From contig JBHGBM010000030.1 of NCBI GenBank assembly GCA_041946965.1, forward strand, positions 1 through 64,000: a DNA stretch of 64,000 bases, written 5' to 3'. The stretch's first letter is position 1. Each line of letters begins with the position of its first letter. The position numbers and the translations under genes were made by a program. Of the stretch, positions 34,681-43,453 are shown in pieces. The stretch is from JBHGBM01 sp041946965. Lineage in GTDB: Bacteria > Acidobacteriota > Terriglobia > Bryobacterales > Bryobacteraceae. A model generated the notes under the pieces. The model saw only the letters and a list, made by a program, of their open reading frames with translations, ran no database searches and was not told the origin of the DNA.

Positions 34681-35903
34681 CTCTTGGCGCGTTGAACGCG
34701 GGAGTGCGGCTGGCGCTCGCCACCACGCGCGAACACAAGATGCGGTCCTTCCTCACCGTGCTGGGCGTCATCATCGGCACCGGCGCGGTAATCGGCGTGG
34801 GATCCATCATCGCCGGCCTGGACACTGCCATCACCAACATTTTGAGAAGTTTCGGCCCGGACACCATGATCGTGCTCAAGGGCCGGAGCATGGGACACTG
34901 GACCCCGGAGGAGCGCCGCCGCAAGCCGCTGACGCGGGAAGACGCCGTCGCCATCGCCGAGCGCTGTCCCTCGGTGCTTCACGCCAGCCCCTACCTGTGG
35001 CCCGACCGCGGCATCCACAAGGCGCGCTACAAGGGCAACGACACCTACCAACTGGAAATCGGAGGCACCGAGGAGGGCTACGCCGCCGGCGGCACCACCA
35101 TGCTGTTCGGCCGGTTCTTCACCGACGTGGAGAACCAGCACCGCGTCCCCGTGGTGGTCATCGGCGAGAACATCTACAAGGGGTGGTTCCAGGGCATGGA
35201 TCCGATCGGCAAATGGATCGAGGTGGACGGCCACGCGGTGCAGGTGGTCGGGGTCATGGACAAGCCCGCCGCCTCCTTCCCCGGCCAGGAGGATAACCGC
35301 ATTCTGTTTCCGTATTTCACCATGCGCAAGATGTTCCCCAACGCCAAGGAACACATGCTGGTGATCATGGCCCAGCCCGGCATGCTCACGCGCGCGCAGG
35401 ACGAGGTGCGCTCGGTGCTGCGCATGCGGCGCCGGGTGCAGGGCAACGCGCCGGACAACTTCAGCATCTCCACCTCCGAGCAGATGATCGAGGATTTTCA
35501 CCGCGTCACCGGCACCATCGCGCTAGTGATGGTAATCCTCAGCTCGATCGGACTGCTGGTGGGAGGCATCGGGGTGATGAACATCATGCTGGTGTCGGTC
35601 ACCGAGCGCACTCGCGAGATCGGCATCCGCAAAGCCGTGGGGGCGCGCCGCGCCGATATCGTCGTTCAGTTCCTCACCGAAGCCGTGGTGCTGACCTTTC
35701 TGGGCGGGCTTATCGGCATGCTGATCGGCTGGGGCATTTCGGGCCTCACCGGCTTGGTATTCCCGACCCTGCCCACCGCCGTGCCGCTGTGGGCGGTCGC
35801 TTCCGGGGTCCTGGTCTCGGTGGGGGTGGGCCTGTTCTTTGGCAGTTGGCCCGCCAGCCGCGCCGCGCGCCTGGACCCGGTGGAAGCCCTGCGGTACGAA
35901 TAG
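34677..35903 (+). CDS. MacB-type ABC transporter permease (no ATPase domain)
   Basis: Paralogue of the preceding gene, 408 residues. First helix FLTVLGVIIGTGAVIGVGSI, a periplasmic domain, then GTIALVMVILSSIGLLVGGI and the motif EIGIRKAVGARRADIVVQFL. The end reads SWPASRAARLDPVEALRYE. The ATG at 34677 overlaps the stop of the first permease; the longer open frame upstream lies inside that gene. The two probably form a heterodimer, using an ATPase encoded elsewhere. Confidence 0.93.
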   Translation: MTLGALNAGVRLALATTREHKMRSFLTVLGVIIGTGAVIGVGSIIAGLDTAITNILRSFGPDTMIVLKGRSMGHWTPEERRRKPLTREDAVAIAERCPSVLHASPYLWPDRGIHKARYKGNDTYQLEIGGTEEGYAAGGTTMLFGRFFTDVENQHRVPVVVIGENIYKGWFQGMDPIGKWIEVDGHAVQVVGVMDKPAASFPGQEDNRILFPYFTMRKMFPNAKEHMLVIMAQPGMLTRAQDEVRSVLRMRRRVQGNAPDNFSISTSEQMIEDFHRVTGTIALVMVILSSIGLLVGGIGVMNIMLVSVTERTREIGIRKAVGARRADIVVQFLTEAVVLTFLGGLIGMLIGWGISGLTGLVFPTLPTAVPLWAVASGVLVSVGVGLFFGSWPASRAARLDPVEALRYE

Positions 35904-35921
35904 CCGCCCTACAAAAAGGAA

Positions 35922-35982
35922 GCGAGCTGCTTGCCGCCGGCGTTCAGGTGGGAGAACCATGGCCACCGGCAAGGCAGCTCGC
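35922..35982. repeat. imperfect inverted repeat between convergent genes
   Basis: Arms 35922-35936 (gcgagctgcttgccg) and 35967-35982 (cggcaaggcagctcgc) are complementary apart from one bulged base, with a 30-nt loop. It lies in the 145-bp gap between the permease and the DUF58 gene, which converge. A bidirectional terminator is possible, but there is no T-run on either strand. Confidence 0.5.
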
Positions 35983-36048
35983 GGTCCGGCTCCATTAGGT
36001 AGTGAAATTCGGGGTCCGGGCGTTTCATTAAATCGGTTTGGGCCACGA

Positions 36049-37140
36049 TTAATCGCCCGCATTTACCCGCGCAGGGGTTAGAAATTCGTCGGGAGTTAGA
36101 ATGCGCGCGCCGGTCCAGCCGGCATCCCGAAATACCTGCGGGGTATGCGACAGAACCACGTGAAACCGCGTATAATCGAGCGGCGCTTCGGGGGATTTTT
36201 CCGCCGCCGGCTCTATCAGGGCCAGAATTTTCAAAATCGCGTAAATATCGCATTCCTCCGGCAGGCGAATATCGAGATCCTGAGTGCGAAAATGCACTCC
36301 CGCGCCGCGCGCCGAAAGCCGCCAGCACAGGAACGCGCAGCAGGCCACGGCCTGCTCGAACCAGGCTTCCATTTCCGGGGGAACGTTGCGGTCCAGGTAC
36401 ATCTCCACGCTCTGCTCCTGCTCGCGGGCGAACTCGCGCACCTGGAGGCTGCCCACGTGGGCCGTGGCCTTCCAGTCCACGTGCCGCGCGCTTTCGAACG
36501 GCTGGTAGGGGCGGATGCGATAGAAATCGCGTCCCAGGCCGCGCTGGTGCGATTCGATCTCTCCGCCGAGCTGGGAAAGCAGGTCCTCGAAGCCCGGCTG
36601 CGGGTCGATTGACGGGTAAACAATCACTTCGCGCCGCAGCGTGACCCGCACGTTCTTTTCCAGGAATCCGAACGGGAAACGCGTGCTGAATGCAAAGCGG
36701 TTCTGGCGGTACGCGCCGCGGCGCGGGAAGCGGATCTCGACGCCCTCCTCCAGCGTCGCGCCGCCCGGGATGACGGGGAAATACACCGACGTCAGGAGCG
36801 GCGAGGGCGCCAGGCCCGTCACCTCCATGGAGAACGAGGGCATCCACTTCTTCGCGTTGCGTACGAACAGGCGTGCGCGGACGGTGCGGCCCGCCGAGAC
36901 GTGCTCGGGCACCAGAAAATCCAGTTCCAGGCCGGCCAGGCACAGGCGGTTCACGAATCCGGAAATCAGCAGGGTGGCAACCATCGCGGCCAGGATCAGA
37001 AACAGAAGGTTGTTGGCGGAGATCACCGCCGCCGCGGCCACCAGCGCGAGGGCGAGAAAGTAGACCGCCCCGCCGCGAGTCACCTGATAACGGATGCGCC
37101 GCACCAGGGCGGCGCGAATGCGAGCCAGCACCATCCCCAT
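36049..37140 (-). CDS. DUF58 domain membrane protein
   Basis: Protein of 363 residues with two membrane helices at about 25-70 (VYFLALALVAAAAVISANNL and LLFLILAAMVATLLISGFV) and a C-terminal vWA-related DUF58 domain containing RGLGRDFYRIRPYQPFESAR and the typical HVDWKATAH. DUF58 genes usually sit beside MoxR ATPase and transglutaminase-like genes; neither is here. The ATG at 37140 starts 21 nt from the divergent permease gene. The frame is open upstream, inside the opposite gene, and was rejected. Confidence 0.88.
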   Translation of the reverse strand: MGMVLARIRAALVRRIRYQVTRGGAVYFLALALVAAAAVISANNLLFLILAAMVATLLISGFVNRLCLAGLELDFLVPEHVSAGRTVRARLFVRNAKKWMPSFSMEVTGLAPSPLLTSVYFPVIPGGATLEEGVEIRFPRRGAYRQNRFAFSTRFPFGFLEKNVRVTLRREVIVYPSIDPQPGFEDLLSQLGGEIESHQRGLGRDFYRIRPYQPFESARHVDWKATAHVGSLQVREFAREQEQSVEMYLDRNVPPEMEAWFEQAVACCAFLCWRLSARGAGVHFRTQDLDIRLPEECDIYAILKILALIEPAAEKSPEAPLDYTRFHVVLSHTPQVFRDAGWTGARILTPDEFLTPARVNAGD

Positions 37141-37161
37141 TATGGATACAATCGAGGTCTC

Positions 37162-38493
37162 ATGTCTGCCGCCACCGAACCGCAGTTGAAGCGCGCCCTG
37201 GGGCTTTGGGACCTGGTTCTGTATGGGATCGTGCTGATCCAGCCCACCGCGCCCATGCCGCTGTTCGGCGTCGTCAGCCAGGAGGCGCGCGGGCACGTGG
37301 TCACCACCATCCTGATCGCCATGGGCGCCATGCTGTTCACCGCCGTGAGTTACGGCCGCATGGCGCGGGCTTACCCGAGCGCGGGTTCGGCTTACACCTA
37401 CGTGGGGCGGGAGATTCATTCGGGGTTGGGCTTCGTGACGGGCTGGAGCATGGCCATGGACTACATGCTCAACCCGATCATCTGCACCATCTGGTGCAGC
37501 AAGGCGGCGGGCAACATCATTCCGGCGGTGCCGTACGCGGCGTGGGCGGTGTTTTTCGCGCTGCTGTTCACGGGGCTGAACCTGCGGGGCATCCGCGCCA
37601 CCGCGCGCACCAACGAAATCCTGGTGGCGGCCATGGGGGTGGTGGTGTTGTTGATGTTCGCGGCAACCGTCCGGTACGTTCTCAGCATGACCGTGACGCC
37701 CGCAATGTTCACGCGCCCCTTCTACGATCCGCGGACGTTTTCCTGGGGCGCGATCTCGACCGGCGCCTCTATCGCCGTGCTGACCTACATTGGCTTCGAC
37801 GGGATTTCCACGCTTTCGGAGGAGGTAAAGAACCCGCGCCGCAACATCCTGCTGGCCACCGTGCTCACGTGCCTGGTGACGGGGGTGCTGGCGACGCTGG
37901 AGGTTTACGCGGCGCAGCTCATCTGGCCGGACTGGCAGAGCTACCCGGACGTGGATACGGCCTACGTGCACGTGGCGGGGCGGGCGGGCGGCGTGTGGCT
38001 CCTGCAACTGGTGAACGCCACGCTGCTGGCGGCTACCATCGGTTCCGGCTCGGGAGCGCAGTTGGCCGCGGCGCGGCTGCTTTACGGCATGGGGCGCGAC
38101 AACACCATCCCGCGCGGGTTCTTCGGCGCCATCGAGCCGAAGCGCCGCGTTCCGCGCAATAACGTGCTCTTCACCGGCGCGCTGGCGCTGGCGGGCGCGT
38201 TCCTGATGTCCTACCAGCTCGGCGCGGAACTGCTGAACTTCGGCGCGTTCATCGCCTTTATGGGGGTGAACGCGGCGGCGCTGGTTCACTACTGGGTGCG
38301 GGAACGGGAGAAGAAGCTGGTTAACTTCCTGCCGCCGGTGCTGGGCTTCACCATCTGCATGTACATCTGGTTGAACCTGCGCACGCCGGCGAAGATTGCG
38401 GGAGGACTCTGGCTGCTGACCGGGGTGGCTTACGGGGCCTACAAGACCCGCGGATTCAGGAAGGCGATCGAGTTCGCGGAGCCGACGGAATAG
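37162..38493 (+). CDS. APC-family amino acid permease
   Basis: Inner-membrane amino-acid/polyamine transporter of 443 residues with about 12 hydrophobic helices. The N-terminal region RALGLWDLVLYGIVLIQPTA starts the first helix, and the region YIGFDGISTLSEEVKNPRRN is the conserved helix 6 - loop motif of the family. Substrate unknown. The ATG at 37162 is directly before the conserved start. Only 21 nt separate it from the divergent DUF58 start, so promoters must reach into the neighbouring coding regions. Confidence 0.92.
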   Translation: MSAATEPQLKRALGLWDLVLYGIVLIQPTAPMPLFGVVSQEARGHVVTTILIAMGAMLFTAVSYGRMARAYPSAGSAYTYVGREIHSGLGFVTGWSMAMDYMLNPIICTIWCSKAAGNIIPAVPYAAWAVFFALLFTGLNLRGIRATARTNEILVAAMGVVVLLMFAATVRYVLSMTVTPAMFTRPFYDPRTFSWGAISTGASIAVLTYIGFDGISTLSEEVKNPRRNILLATVLTCLVTGVLATLEVYAAQLIWPDWQSYPDVDTAYVHVAGRAGGVWLLQLVNATLLAATIGSGSGAQLAAARLLYGMGRDNTIPRGFFGAIEPKRRVPRNNVLFTGALALAGAFLMSYQLGAELLNFGAFIAFMGVNAAALVHYWVREREKKLVNFLPPVLGFTICMYIWLNLRTPAKIAGGLWLLTGVAYGAYKTRGFRKAIEFAEPTE

Positions 38494-38517
38494 GGGCCGC
38501 CTGCTCCGCGCCGCCGT

Positions 38518-41500
38518 TCAGAACATCAACTTCAAACCGACGAAGATGCGCCGCGCCTCGCCGCGCGTGCTGTTCACCTGGCCGAACAGCGTATTCGCCG
38601 GAGCGGTGTTGGGCGCCGCGAACGAGGGGTGGTTCAGGGCTCCTTCCCACTCCGTGCGCAGCCGCAGCTTGAAACGCTCCCTCACGGCGAACTCCTTGTG
38701 CAGGGAGGCGTTCCAGTAGTTGTCGCCGTCGGCGCGCAGCCCGGTGAGCCGCAGCGGGAAAGCGCGGATGTTGCTGCCCAGTTGCTTCTGGTTGCTGCGT
38801 TCGAAGCCGGCGTCGATGTTGAACCAGCGCTCCGGACTGCGGTCGTACCGAGGCAGCACCAGGTCGTGCAGGTCGCCGCGGAAGATGATGTTGCCGAAAC
38901 CGACCGGAGGGCCGCTCTGGAACATGTAGATGGCCTGGGTCTGCCAGCCGCCGAACAGCGCCTGGAGCAGCCCGCCGGCGCCCGAGAGCACGGGCTTGCC
39001 TTTGCCGAACGGCAACTCGTAGATCCCCGTCACGGTGAGGCGGTGCGGGCGGTCGGCGGCGGAGATTACGTGCGTCGGAGTGGGATCCGTGTCGTTCAGG
39101 TACGCCACGGCTTCCATGTACTTCGACCAGGTGTAATTCACGTTCATCAAGTAGCCGCGGGTGAAGCGCTTCTCCATCCGCGCCACCATGGAGTGATACC
39201 AGCTCATGCCGCTCGGATCCGGGGTGGTCATGCCGTTGAAATGCGGATACGGGCGCAGCAGGTTGCCGCGCGAGATGTTCACGCCGGTGATGCCGCTGCC
39301 CGCGAATTCCGGGATCCCGTAGAAGGGGCTCGGGACCGCGGCGCCAAGGTAGTCGATGACCGCCTGGTCGCGCTCGGGCGAGGTGCTCAGGTATTGGCGC
39401 GGCGTGCTGTCAAGCTGGCGCGTGGTGTTCAGGCGGGTGCCGCGGTTGCCGATGTAGCCCACCTCCACCAGAGAGCGTCCGGGCAGTTCGCGCTGCACCG
39501 AAAAGCTCCACCGCTGCATGTAGCCCGTGGCGTACTTATCGGGAAAGAAGCTGATGGCGCGCCCGAGATACGTCGCCGGGCCCACCGGGGCAGGCTGGAG
39601 AACGCCGTCCGGGAACGGATTCGCCAGCGAGGCGCGGAAGTGCTGGCCGTTGTCGAGCGACGGCACCAGGTTGGTGCGCTGGCTGAACCCCGCCTGGTTG
39701 GCGTGATTGCGGTCGATGCCGACCACGTCGGGGAAGATGCCGTAGCCGCCGCGCAGGACGGTTCTGGCGTTTAGCTGGTAGGCCCAGCCCACACGCGGAG
39801 CAAAGATCTTCTTCGAGGTTTCGTAGTAGCCGCGCGGCTGCCCGCCGGCGCCCGTGAAGGTCAACGCGCCCATGGTGCGGAACTGGGAGACCGGCAGCTC
39901 GGGAATGGGTTTCGCCGTGTAGTTCTTCAGCGCCGCCGCCGAGATCGGGCTGGCCGTGGAGAAATCGAAGCCCCGCACCGAACGGTTGAAGCGCTCCGTG
40001 GGGGAGGTTTCAAACTCCCAGCGCAGGCCGAGGTTGACGGTGAGCCGGCGCGTCACCTTCCAGTCGTCCTGGAAGTAGAGTCCGCCGAAACCGGATTGCT
40101 CGGCGCGCGAGGCGTTCAGGTCGATGCTGCCGCCGGTGGGGACTCCGAACAGCAGCGCGGCCAGACCCTGCCCGATGGGAGCCGTGGGGGAGGTGTCCGT
40201 GGGGCCGCGCGTCCACAGAGTGCTGAAATCGAACTGCGGCGCCGCGTTGCCGTAGCTCACCGTGTTCTCGCGCATGAGCCGGTATTCCATGCCCCAGCGC
40301 AGGGTGTGGTTGCCGCTGGATTTGGTGAACGCCGCGTTCCAGGTGTGGTAGTTGGTGATGAACTGGTCGCCGCCGCCTTCCCCGAGGCTGGCGTACCCGT
40401 CCACGTTAACCAGCGGGAACGCCACGCCCTGCGGGTCGATGCTGCTTACCAGCGAGGCCGGCAGCCCCAGTTTACTCAGATCGTAGCCGGTGGAAAAAGG
40501 ATAATCGGACTCCAGAAAGCGGGTAAACCCGTATTTCACGTTCAGCAGGAAGGAGGGAGAGAAGGTGTATACGTCGTCGAAGCCCGCCCCGTGCTGGATG
40601 CGGTAGCGGTTCAGGCCGCGGGCTTCATTGTTGAAGTAGTTGCCGCGGTAGAAGTTCAGCCAGCTTTCCGTATAGCGCGAGAAGATGCGGTGCCGCTCGC
40701 TCATGTTGTGGTCTACGCGCACCATGTTCTGCCGGAAATCGTTGCTGTTGGCCGAGGTCACCTGGTAATTGTTGCGGCCGTCGGCGGTGCCCGCCACGTT
40801 GGGCGCGGGGTAGAACTGGATGTACTTCTGGGCCAGGGGGTCCAGGCGCGAAGCCGGGATGCGGTTGCCCGGAAGCGGCTGGCGGCTGAAGCGCCCTCCG
40901 GCGGCCGGCGCGATGGTGGCGGGGTCGTAGATCTGGTAATTTGGACCCAGCGCCAGCAGCGCGGAAAAGTCGCCGCTCCGCTCGGCCGATGTGGGCACGG
41001 TGAAGTAGTCGTTGTTGGGGTTGCGCCGGTTGAAGCCCTGGAAACCGTAGGTCCAGAAGGTGCGGTTGCGGCCGTCATAGATCTTCGGCAGGTAGACCGG
41101 TCCGCCGGCCGTGGCCGAGTAGCGGTTCACCATGCGCGGCGGCGCCAGCCGCTTCTTCTTCTCCTCCGTGACCGGCCCCGTGGAGAGGTCGTAGATCTGC
41201 TTGTTGGTGAAGAAGGAATTGGCCTGCCACGGATTGGGGGCGTTGCCCCAGTCGGCGGTGGCGTGCAGTTCGTTGGTGCCCGCCCGCAGGCTCATGTTCA
41301 CCGTGCCTCCGGCGGCGTGGCCCAGGGAGGCGTCGAAAGTGGCCATTTGGACCCGGAATTCCTGAACCATGTCGGGCGGCGGCGCGAAGGAAACGCTGCT
41401 GCGCGTCATATTGGAAATGCCGTCCAGCGTGAACTCGCTCGAGCCGTTCGGCGTGCCCGCGACGTTGAGGTTCGACATGACGTCGACGGCGCTGGGCAGC

Positions 41501-42024
41501 CAATTGTGTCCCGGCGCCTGCGCCGTGGTCACGCCCGCCGCCAGTTGCGAGAGGAACATCACGTCGCCGCCGCCGATAGGCAGGTCGGAGAGCTGCCGGT
41601 GGTCCACCATGGACGAGATGCTGGCCGAAGCCGATTCGAGCAGCGGGGCCTCGGCGGTGACTTCCACGTGTTCAGTGATGTTGCCGAGTTCCATGGCGAC
41701 GTCGATGGTGATGGCATCGCCCACCCGCACTTCGATCGGCTGGCGGGTGTAATGTTTGAAGCCCTGCGCCTCAACGTCGATGCGGTAAGGGCCGGGCAGA
41801 AGATAAGGCAGGTCGTAGTTGCCCGCCTCGTTGCTGCGCGCCGTGACGCGCGTGTTCATTTCCGTGTGTGTCGCCACGACTTCGGCGCCCGGAATTACGG
41901 CGGATGACGCGTCGGTCACCCGCCCCAGGATTCTTCCACGAGCGTCCTGGGCCTGTGAAATAGGGGCTGCGGACAGCACAACCAGCGCGGCCGCAACCGT
42001 GATGATGCCTCGTATTCTATGCAT
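38518..42024 (-). CDS. Oar-like TonB-dependent outer-membrane receptor with N-terminal carboxypeptidase-regulatory domain
   Basis: Outer-membrane protein of about 1168 residues. A signal peptide (ITVAAALVVLSAAPISQAQ) precedes a carboxypeptidase-regulatory-like domain (about 30-115: ILGRVTDASSAVIPGAEVVA), a plug domain (about 120-240) and a beta-barrel to the end (final residues RRIFVGLKLMF, ending in Phe, as outer-membrane proteins do). No TonB box is obvious to me. Such receptors are abundant in acidobacteria and are probably used for polymer or siderophore uptake. I chose the ATG at 42024 (the GTG at 42036 is an alternative). No partner genes adjoin. Confidence 0.92.
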   Translation of the reverse strand: MHRIRGIITVAAALVVLSAAPISQAQDARGRILGRVTDASSAVIPGAEVVATHTEMNTRVTARSNEAGNYDLPYLLPGPYRIDVEAQGFKHYTRQPIEVRVGDAITIDVAMELGNITEHVEVTAEAPLLESASASISSMVDHRQLSDLPIGGGDVMFLSQLAAGVTTAQAPGHNWLPSAVDVMSNLNVAGTPNGSSEFTLDGISNMTRSSVSFAPPPDMVQEFRVQMATFDASLGHAAGGTVNMSLRAGTNELHATADWGNAPNPWQANSFFTNKQIYDLSTGPVTEEKKKRLAPPRMVNRYSATAGGPVYLPKIYDGRNRTFWTYGFQGFNRRNPNNDYFTVPTSAERSGDFSALLALGPNYQIYDPATIAPAAGGRFSRQPLPGNRIPASRLDPLAQKYIQFYPAPNVAGTADGRNNYQVTSANSNDFRQNMVRVDHNMSERHRIFSRYTESWLNFYRGNYFNNEARGLNRYRIQHGAGFDDVYTFSPSFLLNVKYGFTRFLESDYPFSTGYDLSKLGLPASLVSSIDPQGVAFPLVNVDGYASLGEGGGDQFITNYHTWNAAFTKSSGNHTLRWGMEYRLMRENTVSYGNAAPQFDFSTLWTRGPTDTSPTAPIGQGLAALLFGVPTGGSIDLNASRAEQSGFGGLYFQDDWKVTRRLTVNLGLRWEFETSPTERFNRSVRGFDFSTASPISAAALKNYTAKPIPELPVSQFRTMGALTFTGAGGQPRGYYETSKKIFAPRVGWAYQLNARTVLRGGYGIFPDVVGIDRNHANQAGFSQRTNLVPSLDNGQHFRASLANPFPDGVLQPAPVGPATYLGRAISFFPDKYATGYMQRWSFSVQRELPGRSLVEVGYIGNRGTRLNTTRQLDSTPRQYLSTSPERDQAVIDYLGAAVPSPFYGIPEFAGSGITGVNISRGNLLRPYPHFNGMTTPDPSGMSWYHSMVARMEKRFTRGYLMNVNYTWSKYMEAVAYLNDTDPTPTHVISAADRPHRLTVTGIYELPFGKGKPVLSGAGGLLQALFGGWQTQAIYMFQSGPPVGFGNIIFRGDLHDLVLPRYDRSPERWFNIDAGFERSNQKQLGSNIRAFPLRLTGLRADGDNYWNASLHKEFAVRERFKLRLRTEWEGALNHPSFAAPNTAPANTLFGQVNSTRGEARRIFVGLKLMF

Positions 42025-42080
42025 ATGCGATTGCACCTGAAGCGGATACTCTGCCAGCCAGTATATCGCGCGGCGCGTCC

Positions 42081-42824
42081 CTACGGATATTCCACGCCGA
42101 TGAGGAAGAGACCCTTGGCCGGAGCCGTGGGGCCGGCTTTGCGCGGCGCCGGGGCGAGCAGCGCGCGAAGTCCGGCTTCGTCCAGGTTGCCTTTGCCGCC
42201 TTCGATCAGCGCGCCCGCCATGTTGCGGACCATGTGCTTGAGAAACCCGCTGCCGCGCACGCGGTAGAACAGCCGGCTGCCGGACTGCACAAGTTGGGAG
42301 GAGAACACCGTGCGGACTTTGGAGCGGCCCTCGGCGTCGCTCTCATCCGAGGCCGCGAAGGCGCTGAAATCGTGCCGGCCTTCAAATACCGGCGCGAGCC
42401 GCGTCATGGCCTCCACATCGAGCGGGTAAGGATAATGGTACACGTAGCGGTACTCCCACGGCGGGCAGGCCTCCTCGCGCGCGATGCGGTATTCGTAAGT
42501 CTTGGCCCTGGCGTCATGACGCGGGTGAAACTCCGGCGCAACCTCCGAGGCGGCGGTGACCCGGATGGAAGGCGGCAGCAGAGCGTTCACCGCCTTGCGC
42601 AGGTTGTAGAGCGGGATGCGGTTCTCCAGCGTGAAGGCCGCCACCTGCGCCACGGCGTGCACGCCGGCATCGGTGCGGCCGGAACCCGCCACCTGTACGG
42701 GCCTGCCTTCGATCTGCGACAACGCGCCTTCGAGTGTGCCCTGTACGGTGGGCAGATCCGGTTGCACCTGCCAGCCGTGAAAGTCCGTGCCGTCGTAAGC
42801 GACGTCGATTCGTATGCGGCGCAT
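42081..42824 (-). CDS. truA: tRNA pseudouridine38-40 synthase TruA
   Basis: Modifies uridines in the anticodon stem-loop of many tRNAs. It has 247 residues. The N-terminus is IRIDVAYDGTDFHGWQVQP, and the catalytic Asp is in VQVAGSGRTDAGVHAVAQVA. The late GSGFLKHMVRNMAGALIEGG is also diagnostic. The ATG at 42824 overlaps the pyrE stop by one base; the upstream open frame lies within pyrE. Confidence 0.96.
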   Translation of the reverse strand: MRRIRIDVAYDGTDFHGWQVQPDLPTVQGTLEGALSQIEGRPVQVAGSGRTDAGVHAVAQVAAFTLENRIPLYNLRKAVNALLPPSIRVTAASEVAPEFHPRHDARAKTYEYRIAREEACPPWEYRYVYHYPYPLDVEAMTRLAPVFEGRHDFSAFAASDESDAEGRSKVRTVFSSQLVQSGSRLFYRVRGSGFLKHMVRNMAGALIEGGKGNLDEAGLRALLAPAPRKAGPTAPAKGLFLIGVEYP

Positions 42825-43423
42825 CAAACCGGGCGCGAGCCTGGCTTCACCACCGGCTTGCCCTCGGCGCACAGGGGGCAGGCTTCCGGCTGCCAGGCTT
42901 CCACGCTGAGGGTGACCAGGGCGGCGCGAGGCACGCCCACATCCGCGCGCCCTCCGGAGCGGTCCACGATGGAGCCCGCCGCGAGCACGTCCGCGCCAGC
43001 CGCGCGCAACACCTCGACCACGTCGTGCGTGCTGCCTCCGGTGGTCACCACGTCTTCCACCACTACGGCGCGCTCTCCCGCCGCCACGCCGAAACCGCGG
43101 CGCAGCGTCATCTTTCCGTCCGGGCCGCGTTCGGTGAAGATATGCCGTGCGCCGAGCGCGCGCGCGGCCTCGTGACCGATGATCAGGCCGCCGAGCGCCG
43201 GCGACGCCACCACCGCTACGGGACCTCCGGCAAGCCCGCGCAATTTCTCCGCGAGCTCCTGTCCCAGCATCTCCGCGTGCCGCGGGTGCTGGAGCACCAG
43301 CGCGCATTGCAGGTACTGCGGGCTGTGCATACCGCTGGTGAGACGGAAGTGCCCGTTCAGATAGGCACCGGTGTCGCGGAACAGTTGCAGGATGGACTCG
43401 GCTTGCGGGCTCACGAAAGCCAC
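42824..43423 (-). CDS. pyrE: orotate phosphoribosyltransferase PyrE
   Basis: Transfers ribose-5-phosphate from PRPP to orotate in pyrimidine synthesis. It has 199 residues. Typical features are FRLTSGMHSPQYLQC near residues 26-40 and the PRPP-binding loop RAVVVEDVVTTGGSTHDVVE at about 116-135. The C-terminus has a CPLC pair (EACPLCAEG), which is unusual and could bind a metal. It is upstream of truA and divergent from the TolC-like gene, with 30 nt between starts. Confidence 0.94.
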   Translation of the reverse strand: MAFVSPQAESILQLFRDTGAYLNGHFRLTSGMHSPQYLQCALVLQHPRHAEMLGQELAEKLRGLAGGPVAVVASPALGGLIIGHEAARALGARHIFTERGPDGKMTLRRGFGVAAGERAVVVEDVVTTGGSTHDVVEVLRAAGADVLAAGSIVDRSGGRADVGVPRAALVTLSVEAWQPEACPLCAEGKPVVKPGSRPV

Positions 43424-43453
43424 TATACCATTGAGTTAACCGAAGCCGTCGGG

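Noticed and set aside
36049..38289. A much longer DUF58 frame extending back to 38289
   Set aside because: The extra part lies antisense to the amino-acid permease, is Arg/His-rich without similarity, and a good ATG exists at 37140.
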